Assembly (NCBI RefSeq): GCF_010669145.1
Contig: NZ_CP048632.1
Coordinates: forward strand, 2,686,501 to 2,750,500
Length of the DNA: 64,000 bases
Reading direction: 5' to 3'
DNA from: Rhizobium oryzihabitans
Lineage (GTDB): Bacteria; Pseudomonadota; Alphaproteobacteria; Rhizobiales; Rhizobiaceae
In this document: piece after piece, positions 8,633 through 18,079 of the stretch
Layout: every line of letters begins with the position of its first letter
How positions within the stretch are numbered: position 1 is the stretch's first letter
The notes under the pieces: generated by a model
Seen by the model: only the letters and a program-made list of their open reading frames with translations
What the model was told of the DNA's origin: nothing
Databases searched by the model: none
Position numbers and translations under genes: made by a program

Positions 8633-8649
8633 TTTAGAACGGTTCTGAA
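8633..8649. promoter_or_regulatory. Iron control element (ICE/Irr box) upstream of the siderophore ABC operon
   Basis: TTTAGAACGGTTCTGAA is an inverted repeat (arms TTTAGAA and TTCTGAA around CGG, six of seven positions pairing). It matches the ICE motif bound by Irr in Rhizobiales (TTTAGAA-N3-TTCTAAA) except for one base. It lies 111-127 bp before the binding-protein start and is the only such box seen in the window. Inference: the operon answers to Irr and so to iron/heme status. Confidence 0.7.
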
Positions 8650-8779
8650 TTGCCGTGAGCGGGAAAGGGGGAGCCGCGCGTAGCAAGACTCGTTGTGATC
8701 GCCGGACGTAGGACGCAGCCTAGCCACGACATCCGGCATGACGGGGTCTCAATAGCAGCAACAGGTAAGCAGGTTCCCC

Positions 8780-9040
8780 TCACTCCGGCGGCCAGTCGCC
8801 GACGATTTCGCGTCTTTCAAGTTTCAGCGACCGGTCGGGCTGCACGCGATAGGTTTCAATCGCAAGCCGGCCGTCGCCCATGACGAATTCATTGCTGAGC
8901 GTGCTGCCGATGGGGGATTTGGTCAGTTTGGTGCGCGGCTGCCCGCCATAGGTGATGCTGCCGGGAACGGGTTCCACATCCGGAGCAGCTGTGGTGCAGC
9001 CGGTAAGCGCCAAAACCATCATGATCGCGATCGTGCGCAT
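8780..9040 (-). CDS. Small putative lipoprotein (86 aa)
   Basis: Starts at 9040 behind a strong GCAGGAG. The N-terminus MRTIAIMMVLALTGC is a lipoprotein signal with lipobox LTGC, so the mature protein would begin at Cys15 and be membrane-anchored. The rest (PGSITYGGQPRTKLTKSPIG, VMGDGRLAIETYRVQPDRSL) has no domain I recognise. It is separated from tctA by a strong terminator and has its own upstream region. Confidence 0.7.
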   Translation of the reverse strand: MRTIAIMMVLALTGCTTAAPDVEPVPGSITYGGQPRTKLTKSPIGSTLSNEFVMGDGRLAIETYRVQPDRSLKLERREIVGDWPPE

Positions 9041-9110
9041 GTTTTTCTCCTGCGTTTGGGCGTGAATAATATCACGGCCGCGCCTGCGCCACACATCCCG
9101 TTGGCGTGAA

Positions 9111-9143
9111 TAAAAAAGGCCCCGCATCCGAAGATACGGGGCC
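9111..9143 (-). terminator. Rho-independent terminator of tctCBA
   Basis: Stem GGCCCCG (9118-9124) / CGGGGCC (9137-9143), with six T following on the minus strand. It sits 27 bp after the tctA stop. Confidence 0.85.
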
Positions 9144-9169
9144 AGTTGCCTTGGGAGGCTCTTGGTTTC

Positions 9170-10687
9170 TCAGTCCTCGTTGGCGGCAAGCTGCGTCAGC
9201 ACCTCGCCACGGCCGCGGATACGCATGATGAGCGGAATGATGAAGGCGGCTGCCGCGACAGCGAAGAGGCCGACGGCGATCGGTGAGGTGAACAGCACCG
9301 TCGGATCGCCCTGGCCGATGGCCAGTGCGCGGCGAAGCTGCTGTTCCGCAAGCGGGCCGAGGATCAGGCCGACGACCGCAGGCGCAATCGGATAACCGAA
9401 GATGCGCATGACGTAGCCGAGGATACCGAAGGCGAGCAGCATGCCGAGTTCGAATACCGACGGGTTGGCGCCAATGGTGCCGAGCGTCGCGAACAGCAGA
9501 ATACCCGCATAAAGCCAGGGCTTCGGAATGGTCAGCAGCTTCACCCACAGGCCGACGAGCGGCAGGTTCAGAACCAGCAGCATGAGGTTTGCGATGAACA
9601 GGCTGGCGATCAGGCCCCAGACGAGCTGCGGATTGGTGGCGAACAGCAGCGGGCCAGGCTGCAGGCCGAACTGCTGGAAGCCGGCGAGCATGATGGCGGC
9701 GGTCGCCGTGGTCGGCAGGCCGAGCGTCAGGAGCGGCACAAGCGTACCGGCGGCGGACGCATTGTTGGCCGCTTCCGGACCGGCAACGCCTTCAATGGCG
9801 CCATGGCCGAATTCTTCCGGATATTTGGTCAGCTTCTTTTCAGTGGCATAGGACAGGAAGGTGCCGATTTCAGCGCCGCCCGCCGGCATGGCGCCGATGG
9901 GGAAGCCGATCAGGGTGCCGCGCAGCCAGGCTTTCCAGGAACGCGCCCAGTCCTGCGCACTCATCCAGACCGAACCCTTGACGGCCTCGACCTTGTCGTC
10001 GCCAGTCTGGCCCTGCGCGACAATGTAGAGCGTTTCGCCGATGGCGAACATGGCGACCGCAAGCGTCGTCACTTCGACGCCGTCGAGCAGGTCGGGAATG
10101 CCGAAGCTCATGCGCGTCTGGCCGGTCAGCTGGTCGATGCCGACGATGGCGAGCGCAAAGCCGATGAACAGCGAGGTGAGACCGCGCAGCGCCGAATCCC
10201 CGAAGGCGGAGGAAACGGTGACGAAAGCCAGCACCATCAGCGCGAAATATTCGCGCGGGCCGAAAACCAGCGCCAGCTTGACGATAAAGGGCGCAACGAA
10301 GGCCAGCGCGATGGTGGCGATGAGGCCGGCGACGAAGGAGCCGATGGCGGCGGTGGCCAGCGCCGGGCCGCCTCTGCCCTTGCGGGCCATCTTGTTGCCT
10401 TCGAGCGCTGTGACGATCGAGGCGCTTTCGCCCGGCGTGTTGAGCAGGATCGAGGTGGTCGAGCCGCCATACATGCCGCCATAATAGATGCCGGCGAACA
10501 TGATGAGCGAACCGGCGGGATCGAGCCGGTAGGTGACGGGCAGAAGCAGCGCCACGGTTAGCGCAGGGCCGATGCCGGGCAGGACGCCGACGGCGGTGCC
10601 GAGCGTGACGCCGATCAGCGCATAGAGCAGGTTCATGGGTTGGGCGGCAACCTCAAGACCGTGCAGCAGGAATTCAAAGGTACTCAT
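9170..10687 (-). CDS. tctA: Tripartite tricarboxylate transporter, large membrane subunit TctA
   Basis: Large membrane subunit of 505 residues with about 12 helices. The TctA signatures are visible: [20 protein letters not shown] near residues 30-50, the [20 protein letters not shown] block near residues 67-86, and [19 protein letters not shown] in the centre. It forms the secondary-transport channel driven by an ion gradient and takes citrate-like tricarboxylates from TctC. Last gene of tctCBA, followed by a strong terminator. The gap of 93 bp between tctB and tctA has no obvious promoter. Confidence 0.95.
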   Translation of the reverse strand: MSTFEFLLHGLEVAAQPMNLLYALIGVTLGTAVGVLPGIGPALTVALLLPVTYRLDPAGSLIMFAGIYYGGMYGGSTTSILLNTPGESASIVTALEGNKMARKGRGGPALATAAIGSFVAGLIATIALAFVAPFIVKLALVFGPREYFALMVLAFVTVSSAFGDSALRGLTSLFIGFALAIVGIDQLTGQTRMSFGIPDLLDGVEVTTLAVAMFAIGETLYIVAQGQTGDDKVEAVKGSVWMSAQDWARSWKAWLRGTLIGFPIGAMPAGGAEIGTFLSYATEKKLTKYPEEFGHGAIEGVAGPEAANNASAAGTLVPLLTLGLPTTATAAIMLAGFQQFGLQPGPLLFATNPQLVWGLIASLFIANLMLLVLNLPLVGLWVKLLTIPKPWLYAGILLFATLGTIGANPSVFELGMLLAFGILGYVMRIFGYPIAPAVVGLILGPLAEQQLRRALAIGQGDPTVLFTSPIAVGLFAVAAAAFIIPLIMRIRGRGEVLTQLAANED

Positions 10688-10780
10688 GGACAGATGTCCC
10701 CCTGTCGGGCGGAACGGCTGGCTTTTGCGTCATCGCGCGCCAATTGTTCCTGTGATCTCGAATTTTGGTCGGAATGGCTG

Positions 10781-11275
10781 TTAGAAGAGCAGCCGTTCCA
10801 GAGGCCCGGCGGGCAGTGAAAGCTGCAGCAGCCGCGCGAAGATGAACCAGATGAAGAAGCTCAGGGCGATGCCGATGGGGATCGAATACCAGAGCTTGCG
10901 TTTGCCGAAGGCGCGCGCCGTAAAGGCGAAGAGCAGGCCGGTGGCGATGGAGAAACCGGCAATGTTCAGCAGCAGCATCTGTGCGGCAAGGCCGGCGACG
11001 ACCCAGATAACCGGGGCGATTTCCTGTTTGTCGCGTTCGGGAAAATCACCGCGCCAGGCTTCGATGGCTGTCCACAGCGCCAGGCCGATAAGACAGAAGC
11101 CGATAGCGTAAGGCACCGTCGCCGGGCCGACCGGCGAATAACCGGTGACGCTGGCGAGACGCGCGCTGTCCCAGAAGATCACCGAGGCGATGATGACGAG
11201 GAAGATGGCGATCGCCAGCGCCGCCCAGTCAGGGCGGCGCTTTTGATGCTGCGAAGGGTTAGAACCCTGGCTCAT
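10781..11275 (-). CDS. tctB: Tripartite tricarboxylate transporter, small membrane subunit TctB
   Basis: Small membrane subunit of 164 residues with four hydrophobic helices (for example WAALAIAIFLVIIASVIFWD and PIGIALSFFIWFIFARLL), as expected for the TctB family. Poorly conserved at sequence level but identified by size, topology and position between tctC and tctA. Its ATG overlaps the tctC stop by four bases (11272-11275), so translation is coupled. Confidence 0.9.
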   Translation of the reverse strand: MSQGSNPSQHQKRRPDWAALAIAIFLVIIASVIFWDSARLASVTGYSPVGPATVPYAIGFCLIGLALWTAIEAWRGDFPERDKQEIAPVIWVVAGLAAQMLLLNIAGFSIATGLLFAFTARAFGKRKLWYSIPIGIALSFFIWFIFARLLQLSLPAGPLERLLF

Positions 11276-12216
11276 TTTACCAGTCCGATGTCTTTGAGGA
11301 TGGCGGCGGTGGCGTCGGTATCCTTGGCGAGCTGCGCCTTGAATTCGTCACCGGCGAGATAGGTGTCCATCCAGCTCTTGGTCTTCAGGGTTTCCTGCCA
11401 CTTGGCAGACTTCACCAGCTTCTCGATGTCGGCATTGACGGCCTTTTCCTGCTCCGGCGTCAGGCCGGGAGGAGCGGCGACCATGCGCCAGTTCTGGACG
11501 ACGACATCAAGGCCGCTTTCCTTCAGCGTCGGCGCATCAACGCCTTCCAGCTTCTCTTCGCTGGAAACGGCGAGCAGGCGCAGCGTGCCGGCCTTTACCT
11601 GGCTTTCGAATTCGCCGTAGCTCGAAATACCGGCAGTCACCTGCGAGCCGAGGATCGAGGCAAGTGCTTCGCCGCCGCCGGAATAAGCGATGTAGTTGAT
11701 CTTGGTCGGATCGACGCCGGCCGCCTTGGCAATCAGGCCAACAGCGATGTGGTCGGTGCCGCCAGCAGAGCCGCCGCCCCAGGAAACGCTGCCCGGATCC
11801 TTCTTGAGCTGGTCGACGAGGTCGCCGATGGTCTTCAGCGGCGAGGATGCGGGAACGACGATGGCTTCATATTCGCCGGTCAGACGGGCGATCGGCGTTA
11901 CTTCCTTAAGCGTGACGGGCGCGTTGTTGGTGAGGATGGCGCCGACCATGACGTAACCGCCGACGATGAGGGCGTTCGGGTTGCCCTTCTGCTGGCTGGC
12001 GAATTGTGCAAGACCGATGGTGCCGCCGGCGCCCGGTACGTTCTGCACCTGAACGCTCTTGGAAATGCCTTCTTCCTGCAGCACGCTCTGCAGGGAGCGC
12101 GCGGTCTGGTCCCAGCCGCCGCCGGGATTGGCCGGCGCGATGATGGTGTAATCCGCTGCAACCGCCGGAAGAGCGATCACGCCCGCCAGAAATGTGCCGA
12201 TAAGAAAATGCTTCAC
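11272..12216 (-). CDS. tctC: Tripartite tricarboxylate transporter, periplasmic binding protein TctC (Bug family)
   Basis: Periplasmic receptor of 314 residues with signal peptide MKHFLIGTFLAGVIALPAVAA. The Bug-family fold is clear: DYTIIAPANPGGGWDQTARS, VQNVPGAGGTIGLAQFASQ, and the ligand-loop region SWGGGSAGGTDHIAVGLIAK. It captures a carboxylate and hands it to TctAB. First gene of the operon. The tctDE regulators lie 1.6 kb upstream, beyond a palindromic repeat and another binding-protein gene. Confidence 0.94.
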   Translation of the reverse strand: MKHFLIGTFLAGVIALPAVAADYTIIAPANPGGGWDQTARSLQSVLQEEGISKSVQVQNVPGAGGTIGLAQFASQQKGNPNALIVGGYVMVGAILTNNAPVTLKEVTPIARLTGEYEAIVVPASSPLKTIGDLVDQLKKDPGSVSWGGGSAGGTDHIAVGLIAKAAGVDPTKINYIAYSGGGEALASILGSQVTAGISSYGEFESQVKAGTLRLLAVSSEEKLEGVDAPTLKESGLDVVVQNWRMVAAPPGLTPEQEKAVNADIEKLVKSAKWQETLKTKSWMDTYLAGDEFKAQLAKDTDATAAILKDIGLVK

Positions 12217-12516
12217 TTGGAAAACCCTCCTCAGGATGCCCTTTGGGGCGTCGTTTTTCGTTTATGCGGGGGGCTTTAGGGCGCATCTATCCAGCGCTGC
12301 AATCACAGCGCGGGGCCTTGGCGATCGTCCCAGATTTCCTCCCGCATCTTCTTCCGCCTCCACGGAATGAAGAAGGATTGCAGAGCATCACAAAAAGCTG
12401 TCATCTAACTGACGCTACGCAAGTCCTTGCGCATTTACTCTCTATTAATTTGTGTCGGGCGTCTACTGTGGCGTGTGGGATGGCTTTGTTTTGCGCCTTT
12501 GAAGCTTGGTCCACAC

Positions 12517-12634
12517 CCTCATTCCTGTGCTTGTCACAGGAATCCAGCCGACGCGTGTCTACGCGGCGAGAAGAGTCCTTTCAGCCCAAGGACTTTGGCT
12601 GGCTAGATTCCTGTGACGAGCACAGGAATGAGGG
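12517..12634. repeat. Family 1 palindromic element (twin hairpin, RIME-like)
   Basis: About 118 bp. Outer hairpins CCTCATTCCTGTG-CTTGT-CACAGGAAT and its inverted copy at the right end enclose a conserved core (CCAGCCGACGCG, AGAGTCCTTTCAGCCCAAGG, TTGGCTGGCTAG). It is nearly identical to the copy at 17907. It occupies most of the gap between tctC and the binding-protein gene ending at 12640; the other part (12217-12516) shows no gene. Confidence 0.88.
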
Positions 12635-12639
12635 GGAAA

Positions 12640-13707
12640 CTACTGCGACCGCAACGCCTCGTTCCAGCGCTCGATCAGCCGGCTGCGCTTGACCTGGTCC
12701 AGATAGACCATCAGCCCGGGGCTGACGGGCACGGGGCGCAATTGTGCGCCGTGGATGGCCTGCATGGTGTTGGCGGTGTTTTCGCCCGCCACTTCCGGGC
12801 TGACGGCGGGAATCTGCAGCTGCCGGGCCATGATCGTCTGGCCTTCCTTCGACATGAAGAATTCCAGATAACGGCGGCCGAGCGCCGGATTGGCGGCGGC
12901 TTCCGGCACCAGACCGATGCGCGACATGACGACAGTATAGTCTTTCGGCAGCACGATGCCGACATCGGGGTGGCGCGAGGCCCAGTCCGCCGCATAAGAA
13001 CCGAGAATATTGTAGCCCAGCACGAAGCGCCCGTCGGAGACGCGCTCGAGAATGGCCGAGGAGGTGGAATAGACCTTCACGCCCGCCGCGCCCATGGCCT
13101 TGATGACGCTCCATATATCGCCGAACTGTTCCTGATCCCGTGACATGAACAGGAAGCCGACACCGGAGCGTTCGATGTCGTAAGTGGCGATGCGGCCGTG
13201 GATTTCCTTTGCATGACGTTCGAGATAGTCCACGAATTCGGCACGGGTGGCGGGCGGTTTTTCGGTGGTGAAGCTCGGCTTGTGATAAACGAAGACTGCG
13301 GGTTCGAAGGTCAGCGCATAGGCAGTATTGCGCCAGTTGGCCCAGGCGGGCCAGCGGGCGCTCATGGCGAGGTCAGAACGCTGGGCATAACCGTCATTGC
13401 TCAGTTTTACCTGCAGATCCATGGCGGATGAAAAGGCGAAATCGGCGGTCTTTTTGCCGGCATCGGTTTCCTTCACGATGCGGTCATAAATCTCGCCCGT
13501 CAGCATATCCTCATAATGGACGGCGATATCGGGATTGGCCTTCTGGAAACCTTCGATCATCGGCGTTGCCAGCGGCTCATCCAGCGAGGAATAGACCACC
13601 AGCGTCTCGGCATCCGCCTTGCCGGAGGCTGCCGGAAAGATGGCGACTTGCGCAAGGGCGGGCGAGGCCATGCAAAGACAGAGACAGAGGAGAAGGCAGA
13701 TACGCAT
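12640..13707 (-). CDS. Extracellular solute-binding protein (iron(III)/Fbp-like family 1), divergent from tctDE
   Basis: Periplasmic binding protein of about 355 residues. Start placed at 13707, giving the signal MRICLLLCLCLCMASPALAQ; an upstream ATG at 13737 is possible. The mature part begins with LVVYSSLDEPLATPMIEGFQ, typical of type-2 solute-binding proteins for ferric iron, 2-aminoethylphosphonate or sugars. No permease or ATPase follows. It lies 82 bp from, and opposite to, the tctD-like regulator, as seen where a binding protein serves as ligand sensor for a TctE-type kinase. Either role, orphan importer subunit or sensor accessory, is inference. Confidence 0.82.
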   Translation of the reverse strand: MRICLLLCLCLCMASPALAQVAIFPAASGKADAETLVVYSSLDEPLATPMIEGFQKANPDIAVHYEDMLTGEIYDRIVKETDAGKKTADFAFSSAMDLQVKLSNDGYAQRSDLAMSARWPAWANWRNTAYALTFEPAVFVYHKPSFTTEKPPATRAEFVDYLERHAKEIHGRIATYDIERSGVGFLFMSRDQEQFGDIWSVIKAMGAAGVKVYSTSSAILERVSDGRFVLGYNILGSYAADWASRHPDVGIVLPKDYTVVMSRIGLVPEAAANPALGRRYLEFFMSKEGQTIMARQLQIPAVSPEVAGENTANTMQAIHGAQLRPVPVSPGLMVYLDQVKRSRLIERWNEALRSQ

Positions 13708-13789
13708 GGAAAAGATCATGCAGCAGGCGCTGGCCATTCACAAGCGGTAAGGGTCTGGTTAAACTCGGCAATGCTGTGGGAGGGAAGAT

Positions 13790-14470
13790 TTGCGTATTTT
13801 GCTGGTCGAGGACAATCAGGTGCTGTCGGAGGGGCTGTCGGCGCTTCTGCGCGGCAGCGGTTATGCGGTGGATGTGGTTTCCGATGGCGCTTCCGCCGAT
13901 GCGGCGATTGCGGCGGAAAGCTTCGATCTGGTCATTCTCGATCTCAACCTGCCGGAAATGGACGGTATCGAGGTGCTGCGCTCCATGCGCTCGCGCCAGG
14001 ACAAGGCGGCGGTGCTGATCCTGACGGCGCGCGGCACGCCGGAGGAAAAGGTCAAGGGGCTCGATCTTGGCGCTGACGACTACATGATCAAGCCTTTCGA
14101 CATCACCGAATTCGAGGCGAGGGTGCGGGTGCTGCTGCGCCGCAATGCCGGTCTGCGCTCCTCGGCGCTGAGTTTCGGCAAGGTGCTGTTCGATCTCACA
14201 TCGCGTACCTTTTCGGCGGATGGGCGCCCGCTCGATATTCCGGCGCGCGAGGTGGCGCTGCTCGAAGTGCTGTTCATGCGGGCCGGCAAGGTCGTTGCCA
14301 AGGAAGCCATCGTGCAGTCGCTGACCGGCTTCGACGACGATATTTCCGCCAATGCCATCGAGCAATATGTCAGCCGCCTGCGCAAGCGGCTCGCGCCCCA
14401 CGGGTTGACGGTGAAGACGGCGCGCGGCATCGGTTATTATCTGGAAAAGCTGCCGGAGATGGCTGAATGA
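13790..14470 (+). CDS. tctD: OmpR-family response regulator (TctD-like)
   Basis: Response regulator of 226 residues. The receiver domain has the acidic pocket (VEDN), phospho-acceptor Asp51 in LVILDLNLPEMDG and Lys in IKPFD; the C-terminal winged helix ends with AIEQYVSRLRKRLAPHGLTV and VKTARGIGYYL. The protein closely follows the QseB/TctD branch. It overlaps tctE by four bases, so the two are coupled. Expected to bind DNA upstream of a carboxylate transport operon, most simply tctCBA nearby. Confidence 0.88.
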   Translation: MRILLVEDNQVLSEGLSALLRGSGYAVDVVSDGASADAAIAAESFDLVILDLNLPEMDGIEVLRSMRSRQDKAAVLILTARGTPEEKVKGLDLGADDYMIKPFDITEFEARVRVLLRRNAGLRSSALSFGKVLFDLTSRTFSADGRPLDIPAREVALLEVLFMRAGKVVAKEAIVQSLTGFDDDISANAIEQYVSRLRKRLAPHGLTVKTARGIGYYLEKLPEMAE

Positions 14471-15858
14471 TACAGGCCGCCTATTCGCTCAGGCGGCGTC
14501 TTTTAGGCTGGCTTCTCATCTCCACCGCCATCATCGGCTGCGTTGCGCTGACCGACACATGGCGCGAGGCGGTCAATACCGCCAATGTGGTCTCCGACCG
14601 GGTGCTCTCCGGTTCCGCACTCGCCATTGCAGAGCGGGTGGTGGTGGCCGAGGACGGTTCGCTGGAAGTCGACATTCCCTATGTCGCGCTGGAGATGCTG
14701 ACATCCGCCGCGCAGGACCGGGTGTTTTACCGTGTCGATGGGCCGAACGGGCAATTCCTCACCGGTTACCAGAACCTGCCGACCGTGGAGAACCCGGCGG
14801 GTGATACCCCCGCCTATCGCGATGCGGTGTTTCGCGACGAGCCGATCCGCATCGCCGCCATCCGCCGTTTTGCCTCCACCGGCATCAATTCCGTACCCTT
14901 TTCCGTAACGGTTGCCGAAACCACCATTGCCCGCAGCCAGCTGGCGCAGGCGATCATCCTGCGCTCTGCGCTGCGCCTGCTGTTGATGATCGTCGGGGCG
15001 GCGATCATCGTCTGGATCGCGGTGACGATTTCGCTGCGCCCGCTTTACCGGCTCAGCGAAGCGATTGCCGAGCGCAGCCCGAACGACCTGCACCCCATCC
15101 GCCAATCCGTGCCGGTGGAGGTGGAAAACCTGGTGGAAACGGTCAATTCCTTCATGGTGCGGCTGCAATCGGCGCTTGATGCGCTCCGGCATTTTACCGG
15201 CAATGCCAGCCACCAGCTGCGCACGCCGCTTGCCATCATCAGCACCCAGCTTGCGCTTTCAGCCCGTGCGGGAAGTTTAGAGGAAGCGCAGGCGGCGGCG
15301 CTGAAGGGTGGGGCGTCCGTGGCCCATGCCGAACATATCCTCGCCCAGCTGCTGCGCATGGCCAATATCGATGCTGCCGGCTCCAGCGAAAAGCATGATT
15401 TTTCAGCGATCGATCTCGTGGCCGTTGCGCAGAATGTGACGGCCGATTTCGTGCCGCGTGCGGCGGAGGCCGGCATCGATCTCGGTTTCGAAGGCGAGGG
15501 CGAGGCGACCATTCTCGCCGAACCGCTCCTCATCGGCGAGCTGATCGGCAATCTCGTTTCCAACGCCATCAATTACGCCGGGCGCGGGGCGGAAGTCACC
15601 GTGCGTGTCGGCAGGGAGACGGGCACCGTCTGGCTGGAAGTGGAGGATAACGGCCCCGGCATTCCACCGGAAAAACGCGCCATGGTGCGCCAGCGCTTCG
15701 CCCGCGGCGAAGCCAACGCCGCCCCTGGCGCCGGCCTCGGCCTTGCCATCATCGAAGAGATCGCCGGGCTGTTCGGCGGGCGGCTGACACTGGAGGATGG
15801 CGCGGAGGGGCGTGGGCTGAGGGCGCGGGTGGTGTTCGGTGGGAGGGGGGACGCTTAA
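14467..15858 (+). CDS. tctE: Sensor histidine kinase (TctE-like)
   Basis: Membrane kinase of 463 residues. A first membrane helix near residues 11-28, a periplasmic domain of about 140 residues (TctE-type, with AQDRVFYRVDGPNGQFLTGY), a second helix (LLLMIVGAAIIVWIAVTISL near 175-195), a HAMP-like linker, the dimerisation box with His249 in SHQLRTPLA, and an ATPase domain with N, G1 (DNGPGIP) and G2 (GAGLGLAI) boxes. Gln instead of Glu after the phospho-His is seen in this family. It phosphorylates the RR encoded just upstream. Confidence 0.88.
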   Translation: MIQAAYSLRRRLLGWLLISTAIIGCVALTDTWREAVNTANVVSDRVLSGSALAIAERVVVAEDGSLEVDIPYVALEMLTSAAQDRVFYRVDGPNGQFLTGYQNLPTVENPAGDTPAYRDAVFRDEPIRIAAIRRFASTGINSVPFSVTVAETTIARSQLAQAIILRSALRLLLMIVGAAIIVWIAVTISLRPLYRLSEAIAERSPNDLHPIRQSVPVEVENLVETVNSFMVRLQSALDALRHFTGNASHQLRTPLAIISTQLALSARAGSLEEAQAAALKGGASVAHAEHILAQLLRMANIDAAGSSEKHDFSAIDLVAVAQNVTADFVPRAAEAGIDLGFEGEGEATILAEPLLIGELIGNLVSNAINYAGRGAEVTVRVGRETGTVWLEVEDNGPGIPPEKRAMVRQRFARGEANAAPGAGLGLAIIEEIAGLFGGRLTLEDGAEGRGLRARVVFGGRGDA

Positions 15859-15885
15859 GGATAGTGTTGCCCAGACCGCCGGTGC

Positions 15886-16770
15886 TTACCCCATCCGCTC
15901 GGAAGCATAACTTCCCGGGCTTGGCGGGAAGACGACGGTGCGGTTGCCGTTGATGAAGGTGCGGTGGTGGATATGGGCGTGGATGGCGCGGGCCAGCACC
16001 TGGCTTTCCACATCGCGACCGAGCGAGACATAATCGTCGGCGCTCTGGGCGTGGGTGATGCGCACCGTGTCCTGCTCGATGATCGGGCCTTCGTCGAGAT
16101 CGGCGGTGACGTAATGGGCCGTCGCGCCGATCAGCTTCACACCGCGCTCATAGGCCTGCTTGTAAGGGTTGGCGCCCTTGAAGGAGGGGAGGAAGGAGTG
16201 GTGGATGTTGATGATCTGGCCCGACATCTTGCGGCACAAGTCGTCGGAGAGCACCTGCATGTAACGGGCGAGCACCACCAGTTCGGTGCCGCTCGTCTCG
16301 ATCAGGTCCATCAGCTGCGCTTCGGCCCTGGGCTTGTTCTCCTTCGTCACCTTGATGTGGTGGAAGGGAATGTCGTGGTTGACCACCACTTTCTGATATT
16401 CGAAATGGTTGGAGACGACGCCGACGATATCGATGGGCAGCGCGCCGATCTTCCAGCGGTAGAGCAGGTCGTTGAGGCAATGGCCGAAGCGCGACACCAT
16501 CAACATTGTCTTCATGCGCTGGCCGTCGCCGTAAATGCGCGCCTCCATGCCGAATTTTTCGGCCACCGGCTGAAAGCCGTCTGTGATGGCCTGCAGCGTC
16601 GCGCCTTCCTCGGAAATGAAGGAGACGCGCATGAAGAACTTGCCGGTCTCGAGGTCGTCGAACTGCGAACTGTCGATGATATTGCAGCCCTTTTCCGCCA
16701 GATAACCGGAAATCGCGGCGACGATGCCGCGGGTCGATTTGCAGGCCACTGTCAGAACATAGGATGTCAT
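15886..16770 (-). CDS. purU: Formyltetrahydrofolate deformylase
   Basis: PurU of 294 residues: N-terminal ACT domain (VLTVACKSTRGIVAAISGYL) and C-terminal formyl-transferase-like domain with the catalytic Asn-His-Asp set (NIHHSFLPSFKGANPYKQAY, then GATAHYVTADLDEGPIIEQD). Hydrolyses 10-formyl-THF to formate and THF, balancing the one-carbon pool and supplying formate for purine synthesis. Monocistronic, convergent with tctE, only 27 bp between the stops. Confidence 0.95.
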   Translation of the reverse strand: MTSYVLTVACKSTRGIVAAISGYLAEKGCNIIDSSQFDDLETGKFFMRVSFISEEGATLQAITDGFQPVAEKFGMEARIYGDGQRMKTMLMVSRFGHCLNDLLYRWKIGALPIDIVGVVSNHFEYQKVVVNHDIPFHHIKVTKENKPRAEAQLMDLIETSGTELVVLARYMQVLSDDLCRKMSGQIINIHHSFLPSFKGANPYKQAYERGVKLIGATAHYVTADLDEGPIIEQDTVRITHAQSADDYVSLGRDVESQVLARAIHAHIHHRTFINGNRTVVFPPSPGSYASERMG

Positions 16771-16965
16771 CGTTTTCCCTCAAAGACTTTGCACCGGATG
16801 AGCCGGCGTAATTGGCGCGTTCCATAGCGCAGCTCTGCGGCGGAGCAAAGCGCCAAGAAGAATGCAGCCAAAGTCATAGGACGGGAAATGGGTGCGCGCC
16901 GTGCCGGAAGCGACATGGAATGTTCCACTGCCAGCACGACGATTTAAGGTGGAAGGAGAGCCGCT

Positions 16966-17742
16966 TCAGGCGCGGCGCAGCCGCATGACCGCACGGCCGC
17001 GGCCGTCGATCAACTCCAGCGTGCCCCGGCGCGGCTCCAGCCGGAAGGAACGGGCGCCTTCCAGCGCTTCGATGAATTGCCGTTCCTGGCGCATGATATC
17101 GGGTGCGCAGGCCATCTGTGTGGAAATCATCCGGCCGAAATCGACGCGGTTGCGGTTGATCTTCACTTCACCGCCGATGCCGTTGCAGCCGGCATTGCCG
17201 GAAACGCGGCCTTCGCGGGAAATTTCCAGCGTCGCCTCACGGCGGCCGCGAACCCGTTCGCCGCGAATGTCCTGCACCAGCCAGCGTCCGTCGATACCGG
17301 CTTCCGGCTCCGGCCTGCCCGGGCCTGCCCCAACGCGCTCAAGCACGAGGTCGGTATCGTCGCGACCGCCGGTCAGCACCGAATAACGGCGGGTGGTGGT
17401 GAAAAGCAGCCGGTCGCGGTCGCGGATTTCGGCGCTCAGCGCATAGGTGCGGCGGGCGCGGATATCGCGGTCGTCATAACGCAGCACGAAGGGCACGGGC
17501 ACCTGCCCGCGCGGACGGATGGTCGTTTCGGCGATCGTCTGCGAAGGCGCATCCGCGAGCGACACATCGATAAGGCGTACGGTGACGGTCACGCCCGGGG
17601 GCAGGGCGATCCGCTCGCGATAGGATACGCTGCCACGCAGGCTTGCCGGTGCGGCAGCTGCGCCGCCCGCTGCAAAAAGCGGTGCAAGCGCGACAAGCCC
17701 GGCGAAACTGCGGCGCGAAAGAAGTGGCTGGCGGTTGTTCAT
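16966..17742 (-). CDS. Exported YbaY-like plus META-domain protein
   Basis: 258 residues with two parts. After a twin-arginine-like signal (SRRSFAGLVALAPLFAAGGA), residues about 36-125 resemble the YbaY/lipoprotein-chaperone beta domain (LRGSVSYRERIALPPGVTVT, VPFVLRYDDRDI). The C-terminal part, about 145-258, is a META/HslJ-like domain (VSGNAGCNGIGGEVKINRNR, TQMACAP). Such proteins sit in the periplasm or outer membrane and are linked to stress resistance in other bacteria. Function here is unknown. Single gene; the upstream gap carries a palindromic repeat. Confidence 0.8.
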   Translation of the reverse strand: MNNRQPLLSRRSFAGLVALAPLFAAGGAAAAPASLRGSVSYRERIALPPGVTVTVRLIDVSLADAPSQTIAETTIRPRGQVPVPFVLRYDDRDIRARRTYALSAEIRDRDRLLFTTTRRYSVLTGGRDDTDLVLERVGAGPGRPEPEAGIDGRWLVQDIRGERVRGRREATLEISREGRVSGNAGCNGIGGEVKINRNRVDFGRMISTQMACAPDIMRQERQFIEALEGARSFRLEPRRGTLELIDGRGRAVMRLRRA

Positions 17743-17906
17743 GATGCTTGCTCCGTGCTGGTGCTGGTCGAATTTCAGCGGATCATAAAAAACGGCACTG
17801 AACGGGCGATGAACCGGTGGAAATTTCCTTACGAGTCAGGCGGAGACATCCCGGGTGGATGATGACGGGTGTGATCGCGAGAGCCGATGCCAGTGCATCC
17901 CCACCA

Positions 17907-18027
17907 CCCTCATTCCTGTGCTTGTCACAGGAATCCAGCCGACGCACGTCTGTGCGGCGGAAAGGGTCTTCTCAGCCCAATGACTTGGGCTGGCTAGATT
18001 CCTGTGACAAGCACAGGAATGAGGAGG
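17907..18027. repeat. Family 1 palindromic element (twin hairpin, RIME-like)
   Basis: Almost the same sequence as the element at 12517: end hairpins CTCATTCCTGTG-CTTGT-CACAGGAAT and inverse, with the same CCAGCCGACGC core and GGCTGGCTAGATT. It fills the gap between the META-domain gene and hutX; the remaining 150 bp show no gene. Confidence 0.88.
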
Positions 18028-18079
18028 GAGGGAAACCGCCGGCGGAAGCAATATCCCGGCAGCGGCGGTCACCATTCAC

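Noticed and set aside
9803..10561. 252-residue plus-strand frame opposite tctA
   Set aside because: Shadow of tctA; contains no recognisable domain and no start signal.
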